Source: Accumulibacter sp032229525
GTDB lineage: Bacteria; Pseudomonadota; Gammaproteobacteria; Burkholderiales; Rhodocyclaceae
Assembly (NCBI RefSeq): GCF_032229525.1
Contig: NZ_JAVTWB010000163.1
Coordinates: forward strand, 1-7,434
Reading direction: 5' to 3'
DNA length: 7,434 nucleotides
Below are positions 1-5,150 of this stretch, in pieces (positions within the stretch are counted from its first letter, which is position 1; each line of letters starts with the position of its first letter). Both the position numbers and the translations under genes were made by a program. Under the pieces are notes generated by a model. That model was not told where the DNA came from and made no database searches. It was given only the letters and a program-made list of their open reading frames with translations.

Positions 1-36
1 CGGCCCGGTGACACCACATGCACCCGGAGGCTGATC

Positions 37-456
37 ATGGAAACTCGACCACTACAGTTGGTTCTTGTTCTTGCCGTCTTCCTTGTCGGCTTCGCCAATC
101 CGACATCTGCCGCGGAGACGGCACATCTTCTCGACGGCAAGACCTTCGTCGGTAAGAACGGCGAAAAAGGACAGCCGCTGGACCCGAATCAGGACGAGGA
201 GCTGGTCTTCCAGGACGGGCGCTTCACGTCTGTCTCGTGCTTTCCCTACAATTTCGGCAGCAGTGAGTATTCGGCACGAGTTGTCGGCGACACCATTCAT
301 TTCGAAGCCGTAACCATGAGCCCGAGCCACGGCAAGATCGCCTGGAAAGGGTTCGTTAAAGGCAGCACGGCCGAGGCCACCTTCGTCTGGACGAAGGAAA
401 GGTGGTACTGGAATACGCACAGAGAATACTGGTTCCAGGGCGTTCGCAAGGAATGA
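37..456 (+). CDS. Small exported protein of unknown function (139 aa)
   Basis: I do not recognise a named family. The start is well supported: GGAGG at 26-30 lies six bases before ATG 37. Residues 1-25 form a typical Sec signal peptide (a short basic start, a hydrophobic core LVLVLAVFLVGFA, then SAA before the predicted cut), so the product is probably periplasmic or secreted. The mature part of about 114 residues has one cysteine and alternating polar/hydrophobic segments rich in G, F, W and Y, with an aromatic end (RWYWNTHREYWFQG). This looks like a small beta-barrel or lipocalin-like fold, but that is inference from composition. The next gene starts about 54 bases downstream on the same strand, so the two may be co-transcribed. 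The export call is solid and the function is unknown. Confidence 0.8.
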   Translation: METRPLQLVLVLAVFLVGFANPTSAAETAHLLDGKTFVGKNGEKGQPLDPNQDEELVFQDGRFTSVSCFPYNFGSSEYSARVVGDTIHFEAVTMSPSHGKIAWKGFVKGSTAEATFVWTKERWYWNTHREYWFQGVRKE

Positions 457-510
457 CCCGCCCGCTTCGCGCGACCAGGAACGGTGCCCTCTGCCCCGGA
501 AGGCGCGGTC

Positions 511-1179
511 ATGATCGCTGATCCGGCCGGCAACGGCGCAACGCCGTCGAACGCCGTTCGCTGGGTGAAGATCCTGCTGCTCATCGCCGTCCTCGCCATA
601 CTGAACTTTGCCGGGTCATGGTTCGCGCGGCAGCTCAACTTCCCGGTGTTTCCGCGCCACGATTCGCTGCTGCATATGGCGGTCATGCTGGCCATCGCGC
701 TGTACTTCTTGCTGATGGTGATCCCCTTCCTGCCGGGAATGGAGGTCGGCTTGGCGCTGATGCTCACGCTTGGCAGCAAGGGCGCTCTTCTCGTGTACCT
801 GTGCACCGTGGCCGCTCTGTCGAGCAGCTTCGCCATCGGCAGAATGATTCCTTCGCAACCGCTGTGCCTGCTTTTCGATTGGTTGCGCCTCCACAAGGCC
901 AGCGCCCTGGTACGCAAGCTGGAACCCCTGGAGCCACAGCAGAGAATCGATTTCCTCAACGAGAAAATGCCCTCCAGGATCGCTCCGTTCATTCTGAAAC
1001 ACCGACTGCTGGCCATTGCGGCGGCCCTGAACCTGCCGGGAAATGCGTTGATTGGTGGCGGCGGAGGAATCGGGTTACTGGTCGGAATGAGCAAGCTGGT
1101 CCCGTTCCGCCACTACCTGTTCGTTGTGGCCATCGCGGTCGCGCCCGTCCCGCTCTTCTTTCTCCTTTACGGTAGCTGA
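511..1179 (+). CDS. VTT/DedA-like (SNARE-associated type) inner-membrane protein
   Basis: Multispanning membrane protein of 222 residues. Hydrophobic segments lie at about residues 19-37, 53-74, 79-108, 165-192 and 201-221. Two stretches resemble the VTT/DedA/TVP38 fold: FLPGMEVGLALMLTLGSKGA followed by a small-residue segment ending in GR (about 73-111), and LNLPGNALIGGGGGIG (about 173-188) with a P-x-x-N-like turn and a glycine-rich re-entrant loop. Known members of this superfamily act in lipid scrambling or transport and membrane homeostasis, but the substrate here cannot be read from sequence. The frame is also open from GTG 484, giving 231 residues. I prefer ATG 511 because GGAAGG at 498-503 sits seven bases before it, while the only ribosome-site-like bases before GTG 484 are about three bases away. 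Family assignment is by pattern and is moderately sure; membrane location is nearly certain. Confidence 0.72.
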   Translation: MIADPAGNGATPSNAVRWVKILLLIAVLAILNFAGSWFARQLNFPVFPRHDSLLHMAVMLAIALYFLLMVIPFLPGMEVGLALMLTLGSKGALLVYLCTVAALSSSFAIGRMIPSQPLCLLFDWLRLHKASALVRKLEPLEPQQRIDFLNEKMPSRIAPFILKHRLLAIAAALNLPGNALIGGGGGIGLLVGMSKLVPFRHYLFVVAIAVAPVPLFFLLYGS

Positions 1180-1220
1180 GGGTTTCCGGCTTCCTGACGC
1201 TCACCGCCGGATCAACGGCG

Positions 1221-1249
1221 TTGACTGCCCTCGCGATGGTGGTTAGCCT
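1221..1249 (+). promoter_or_regulatory. Possible sigma70-type promoter for the DUF3617 gene
   Basis: TTGACT at 1221-1226 matches five of six bases of the -35 consensus. It is followed after 17 bases by TAGCCT at 1244-1249, a weak -10 match. It lies in the 156-base spacer between the VTT-like gene and the DUF3617 gene and would give an untranslated leader of about 80 bases. No clear terminator is visible in the same spacer, so read-through from upstream is also possible. Confidence 0.3.
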
Positions 1250-1335
1250 CGCCCCCTATCCCGCCATTCTGCTATCCCGGCTGCGACCGCCGGCAACGCA
1301 GCCTCCGCTTGCCCACTCATTGACAAGGAACGCTC

Positions 1336-1893
1336 ATGACCTCTCCGACCAGGCCCGATAGCCGTCGCTTCCCTCGCCTGTTGCTCTCCGCGCTGGCGGC
1401 CTGCAGCGTCTTGACCAGCGTGCAGGCCGCCGAAATGCCGAAACGCAAGCCCGGCCTGTGGGAACTCAACACGCATATGGAAGGCATGCCGTCGATCGGC
1501 GCCATGCAGCAATGCATCGACCGCAACAGCGACGACCTGATGCAGCAGCAGGCGAAGAAACAGAAGCACAACTGCAGTGTCCTCGACATCCAGACGCAGG
1601 GGAACACGGTGACCGTTCACTCGGTGTGCAAGGTCGAGGGCAGCACGGCGACCACCGACGCCACCTTCGTCGGCACTTTCGACTCCGCCTACAAGGGCGA
1701 TATGCATACCCGCTTCAGCCCGCCGATGCACGGCATGAGCGAATCGAAAATGTCGCTCGACGCCCGCTGGATCGGCCCTTGCACGCCGGGCCAGAAACCC
1801 GGCGACGTGATCATGCCGAACATGGGCGGCATGAACCTCAACGAAATGATGAAAGACCCGCGCATCCAGCAGATGATGAAACAGAAGCAGTGA
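1336..1893 (+). CDS. Exported DUF3617 family protein (185 aa)
   Basis: AAGGA at 1325-1329 is six bases before ATG 1336, which fixes the start. Residues 1-31 are a signal peptide: an arginine-rich start, a hydrophobic stretch LLLSALAACSVLTS, and VQA before the predicted cut. The mature protein opens with the hallmark KPGLWEL (38-44) of DUF3617, a proteobacterial periplasmic family of unknown function, and ends the conserved region with the W-x-G-x-C-x-PG-like stretch near 145-152. Four cysteines (60, 80, 98, 149) remain after cleavage and could form two disulfides. The C-terminal 27 residues are methionine-rich (seven Met between 160 and 181), with no such bias in the conserved core; a metal-binding or flexible tail is possible but unproven. 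The gene converges on cti with only 18 bases between stop codons and no convincing terminator hairpin. Confidence 0.85.
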   Translation: MTSPTRPDSRRFPRLLLSALAACSVLTSVQAAEMPKRKPGLWELNTHMEGMPSIGAMQQCIDRNSDDLMQQQAKKQKHNCSVLDIQTQGNTVTVHSVCKVEGSTATTDATFVGTFDSAYKGDMHTRFSPPMHGMSESKMSLDARWIGPCTPGQKPGDVIMPNMGGMNLNEMMKDPRIQQMMKQKQ

Positions 1894-1911
1894 GCGCCCC
1901 TGCTTCGCCGA

Positions 1912-4415
1912 TCAACGGTTCTCCAGACGGTTGTAGTCGAGCAGTCCAGAACTGATTGGACCCCACTTCAGGTGAGCGTCCTGAAGCTCGTCGCTGGCCT
2001 GCCAGAAGCCGGGATTGCTACGACGAACGACAAAACGATCGGCCAGAGAGCGGTAATCGTCCTCCGAAGACAAACCGCCAATGGTGTCGGCCAGAGCCTT
2101 GATTTCCGAGCGCTGCACGCTGTAGATGGCGCTCGGGTAGGCGCCAATGAAGCCCGGCACCACCGTCATCGTGTTCTCGGCCGGCAGCAGCTCGTCCTTT
2201 TCAAGCAGCAGGCTGGACACATTGCGGTGGCCGGTGTTGCGCAGCAGGGTGAAGTAGCGCGGCGCCCGCAGCCCATCCTCCAGGCGCACGAAGACCATCT
2301 CGGGAAACCACGACAGTGCTGCGCCGCGCAGGCTGCCGAGCGCGGCGAGATCCTTGCGCAAGGCGGCATCCTGGACTTGCGAGAGATCGTATTGATCATT
2401 CAGTACCGGCGCCAGACGGCGCTGGAGCAGCGTGTACAACTCGCGCTGCGGATCGTCGCTGCGATAACGGATGCCGGTCTGGCCGTCGAAACTGGCGAGT
2501 TTTCCGTAGACGTGGTTTTTCACCTCCTGGCTGGCACCCCGATACCAGTAGTCACTTACCGCCTNNNNNNNNNNNNNNNNNNNNNNNNNNNNNNNNNNNN
2601 NNNNNNNNNNNNNNNNNNNNNNNNNNNNNNNNNNNNNNNNNNNNNNNNNNNNNNNNNNNNNNNNACGTGGTTTTTCACCTCCTGGCTGGCACCCCGATAC
2701 CAGTAGTCACTTACCGCCTTGCGATCATCGCGGGGCAGAAAGGTCAGGAAGTTGAACTCTCCCTCCATGCGCAGGAAATCCATGTACAGCCGCGACAGCA
2801 GCTGGTGACCGACGTTGCCATAGACGTCGTAGCCGGCAACCAGCAGATAGTGGATGCGCTCCAGTAGGCCATAGCCGATCACCCACGCCGTCTTCGGAGG
2901 GCCACCGACCAGGCCCTTGACCACCGAGGCGTTGTCAAAGTGGCGGAAAATGGTCAGCGCGGCGTTCGGGTTACTATCGTCACCGTTCCAGATCCACTGC
3001 AGATTCGGGTCTTCGTGGGTCGCCGCGTAACGATCAAGGAACTTCGACTTGCCTTGCAGGTACTCCGCCTGCAGTTTGGCGTACTTGCGCCAGGGACCGA
3101 TGATCGATGTATCGCTCCCCTGCCCCGCCGGCAAGGCGAGCAGGCTCGATTCGCGCGACTGGAACTCGCCGGCCTGGTCCTGAAGATCCGCGTCGGCCAG
3201 GAAAAACACCCAGAAGCGATCCTCGATCACGTTAAGCGCCACCTGGCCACGACAGACCGGGCCTTTGATGAAATTCATGATCGTGAATTGCGCCTCGTCG
3301 AGCATGAATTGATAGCGCGCCGTGGTCGGCAGCGCGCGGAAAGTCAGGAAGGGATTGGAAGCCTCCTTCAATTCGTACGAGGGAAGCTCGTCCACCGCGT
3401 AATCGGGCTCGAGGAACAGCTGCCGCCAGCGCACCATGCGCTTGAGCCCGAGCGCGTAGGGCAGATGCGTCTTGTCGACAATGGTTTCTCGTTCACGATC
3501 AAGCCGGTAGTACACGCGCTCGACGCCGGGGTCGTCATACGGCCGTCGACTGGCAATGAGGTCGATGGGTTGCCCCGGCGGCGTCCGGGAGCGCACCAGA
3601 CGGAAGTAGTGATGCGCCGAATCGTCGTCGAAGTAGAGGTGCGCCAGGAAAAGGTGTTCGTAGATGTAGCGGCTGGCCAGGCGTTGCTTGAGCGAGTCGC
3701 CATTCAGGAAGGCTTCCCAGTCGGCGATCTGCTGCTCGATTCCTGCCGGCATCGGTGGCAACCCTTCGAAAGGCGCCCCCAGCTCCAGCCAGCGAGTCAA
3801 GGTGGCCACCTCGGCAGGGTTCAGGCCCGGCAGACCGAAGGGCATTCCCCACAAGGGGTTCTTGCGCTCGAACTCCGGGTACTCATCAAGTCGTGGGCAC
3901 TGCTGCACGCGGTCGAGCGAGAAATCGAAGGTTTTCGGCAGGATTGCAGTCTCCGGCAGAGGATGCTCCTGCTTGAGCTTCAGCGCGCGATACATCACGC
4001 TCGCCGCAAGATTCGCCACCGGGGTCTGCTCGCGCTCGTTGAGCACCGCCGAGAATCCCCTGGCGCGCCATTGCGAGGCGGTTTGCGCGTCGGTGAACAG
4101 CCGTGACATCGGTGCTTCCAAGAGCCGTCCACTGTCATAGACCACGTCCTTGCTGGTGCCGCGGGCGATGCCTTCCCAGGCGGTGAATTTCAGCTGGCAC
4201 GGTCCGTCATAGCAGGCGTGGCAGACCACGCAGCGTTTCTCCAGGATCGGCTGAACATCGCCGCGATACGAGAACCCCGGCGGTGGCGTCGCCGGCGTAT
4301 CGAAGCGCGCGGGGTCCGGCTTGCCGTAGTCCTCGTTCAGCGTGTGCCGGGTGATTGCCGCACAACCGCTGAGTACGACGATGAACACGAGCAGCGATTT
4401 CCTGTTGATGGTCAT
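1912..4415 (-). CDS. cti: Fatty acid cis/trans isomerase Cti, split by an artificial scaffold gap
   Basis: Periplasmic haem protein that isomerises cis double bonds of membrane phospholipid acyl chains to trans, rigidifying the membrane during solvent, heat or similar stress (known for Pseudomonas and Vibrio Cti). AAGGA at 4424-4428 is eight bases before ATG 4415; an in-frame TTG at 4421 is too close to that site. The N-terminus has a lipoprotein signal with lipobox LSGC (Cys18), then a haem c motif CVVCH at residues 62-66 (4218-4232), followed by two more cysteines (CHACYDGPC). The raw sequence is interrupted at 2565-2664. Reading from the right ends ...YWYRGASQEVKNH, and the left part resumes as ...KNHVYGKLASFDGQ. 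Removing the 100 N and one of the flanking 55-base copies gives exactly 785 codons including the stop from TTG 4421, or 782 residues from ATG 4415, about the size of known Cti (near 87 kDa). The gene is therefore probably intact. It appears monocistronic, with its own leader region upstream. Confidence 0.93.
2510..2564. repeat. 55-base duplicate, left copy, at a scaffold joint
   Basis: These 55 bases inside cti are identical to 2665-2719 on the other side of the N-run. The pair looks like unmerged contig-end overlap from a k-mer assembler and not a biological repeat. The duplicated segment encodes one stretch of Cti (VSDYWYRGASQEVKNHV) that should occur once. Confidence 0.93.
2565..2664. other. 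Assembly gap of 100 N inside cti
   Basis: Exactly 100 undetermined bases. The flanks overlap by 55 identical bases and cti becomes a single open frame when they are merged. The gap therefore probably contains no missing sequence at all. Confidence 0.95.
2665..2719. repeat. 55-base duplicate, right copy, at a scaffold joint
   Basis: Second copy of the segment at 2510-2564, identical over all 55 bases and ending where unique cti sequence resumes at 2720. Confidence 0.93.
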
Positions 4416-4423
4416 GAGCAAAA

Positions 4424-4428
4424 TCCTT
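4424..4428 (-). promoter_or_regulatory. Ribosome binding site deciding the cti start
   Basis: AAGGA on the - strand, eight bases before ATG 4415 and two bases before the in-frame TTG at 4421. It favours the ATG and shortens the naive reading frame by two residues. Confidence 0.7.
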
Positions 4429-4436
4429 GGCTGTTA

Positions 4437-4475
4437 CGCAGCGCCGGAGGCTGCGAGCCGGCAGTCCACGCCGGC
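4437..4475 (-). promoter_or_regulatory. Two tandem small hairpins in the cti leader
   Basis: Two adjacent inverted repeats lie in the 234 bases between the hsdS remnant and the cti start. The first is CGCAGC (4437-4442) pairing with GCTGCG (4450-4455), and the second is GCCGGC (4457-4462) pairing with GCCGGC (4470-4475). Each has a six-base GC stem and a seven-base loop, with one base between them. There is no U-tract, so neither is an obvious terminator. They would fall about 22-60 bases before the cti ATG, in the leader transcript or the promoter. GC-rich DNA gives such stems by chance fairly often, so a regulatory role is only a possibility. No strong -35/-10 pair was found in the rest of this spacer. 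Confidence 0.3.
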
Positions 4476-4649
4476 AAAGGTGGAAGCATACCCACTCTGA
4501 TGGCGGCTGCGCCAGTGCCCGGTCCTGCGATGTTCGTGCGGCGATCGGCGGCAACGGCCTGGAACCCTCGGGAGCCTGGCTATTTCGCCGAGACCACATC
4601 GCAATGGCGGCACCAACGCGGTGCAGATCGACATGGCGGACTATCTCAG

Positions 4650-5150
4650 TCAGGCCCCTTGCAGGGCCGATTCGATCCGTACGGTGGCCAGACGTGCCTG
4701 CTGGATGTGCGACTCAACTAGGTCGGCTTTGAGGCGGTCGCAGAGAGTCATAAGTTCGTGGACTTTGGCTACGATGCGCTGTTGCTCGGCGAGGGGCGGA
4801 AGTGGAATTACGAATTGCGCGAGCTTGCCAATGCTTAGTCCTTCACGGGACACGCCAACCTGCACATTCACTACGTTCCGCTGCACGAGTTCCGAGGTGA
4901 GGACACTGTGAAGAAAAGGCACGATGTTCGTGGAGAACGGCCGAATAATGGTGACGTGCTGGCTTACGTTGCCAGTGTCAAAATTTTTTTGTACGACAGC
5001 ACACTGGCGTTCGGTCGGCCACAAGCGGTCACCCGCCCGTGTCAGCGACCGGCCGTTCCGAAGACACCTACACAGATTGCTGCGCCACGTGCTCGGTGCG
5101 GGAACGCCTCGACGTCCGCGGGCACCCGTCGTTTGAGCCCGACAATTCAA
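4650..5150 (-). pseudogene. hsdS: 3' remnant of type I restriction specificity subunit HsdS
   Basis: HsdS is the DNA-recognition subunit of type I restriction-modification enzymes. Only the end of one is visible. The segment VSQHVTIIRP, then QVGVSREGLSIGKLAQFVIPLPPLAEQQRIVAKV, then a charged helix (HELMTLCDRLKADL), is the classic end of the second target recognition domain plus the C-terminal conserved coiled coil. Intact HsdS is usually about 400-600 residues with two recognition domains. Here recognisable homology covers only about 4650-5005, roughly 117 residues. The frame stays open upstream to a TTG at 5148-5150, but those first 45-50 residues (Arg-rich, low complexity) do not look like HsdS. 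No ribosome site was identified, and no hsdM or hsdR is in the window. The TTG overlaps the TGA of the upstream NB-ARC/TPR gene, probably by coincidence. Sampled rows of this segment are about 53% GC, lower than rows sampled in cti. It is most likely a deletion remnant, though a short expressed protein is not excluded. Confidence 0.8.

Noticed and set aside
297..1094. A - strand open frame opposite the VTT-like gene (265 codons)
   Set aside because: It covers the end of one supported gene and most of another on the opposite strand, with no family pattern. The + strand hydrophobic segments explain the region.
1243..1731. A - strand open frame opposite the DUF3617 gene (162 codons)
   Set aside because: Antisense shadow: the + strand frame has a ribosome site, a signal peptide and family motifs.
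1972..2706. A + strand frame running through the N-run, apparently containing a repeated peptide
   Set aside because: The repeated peptide is only the duplicated 55-base scaffold overlap read on the wrong strand of cti.
2510..2719. Direct repeats flanking a gap, as for a mobile element target site
   Set aside because: 55 bases is far too long for a target-site duplication, the interior is exactly 100 N, and merging the copies restores the gene exactly.
2940..4106. A long + strand open frame opposite cti (388 codons)
   Set aside because: It is antisense to a well-recognised Cti coding sequence, has no recognisable domains or ribosome site, and its composition is what a GC-rich complementary strand gives.
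5115..5130. Short inverted repeat (CGGGTGCCCG on the - strand) after the STAND gene as a terminator
   Set aside because: The stem is only four bases with a two-base loop and no following U-tract.
5147..5150. TTGA stop/start overlap between the STAND gene and the hsdS remnant, as in translational coupling
   Set aside because: The first 45-50 codons after the TTG do not resemble HsdS and no ribosome site was seen, so the overlap is probably accidental.
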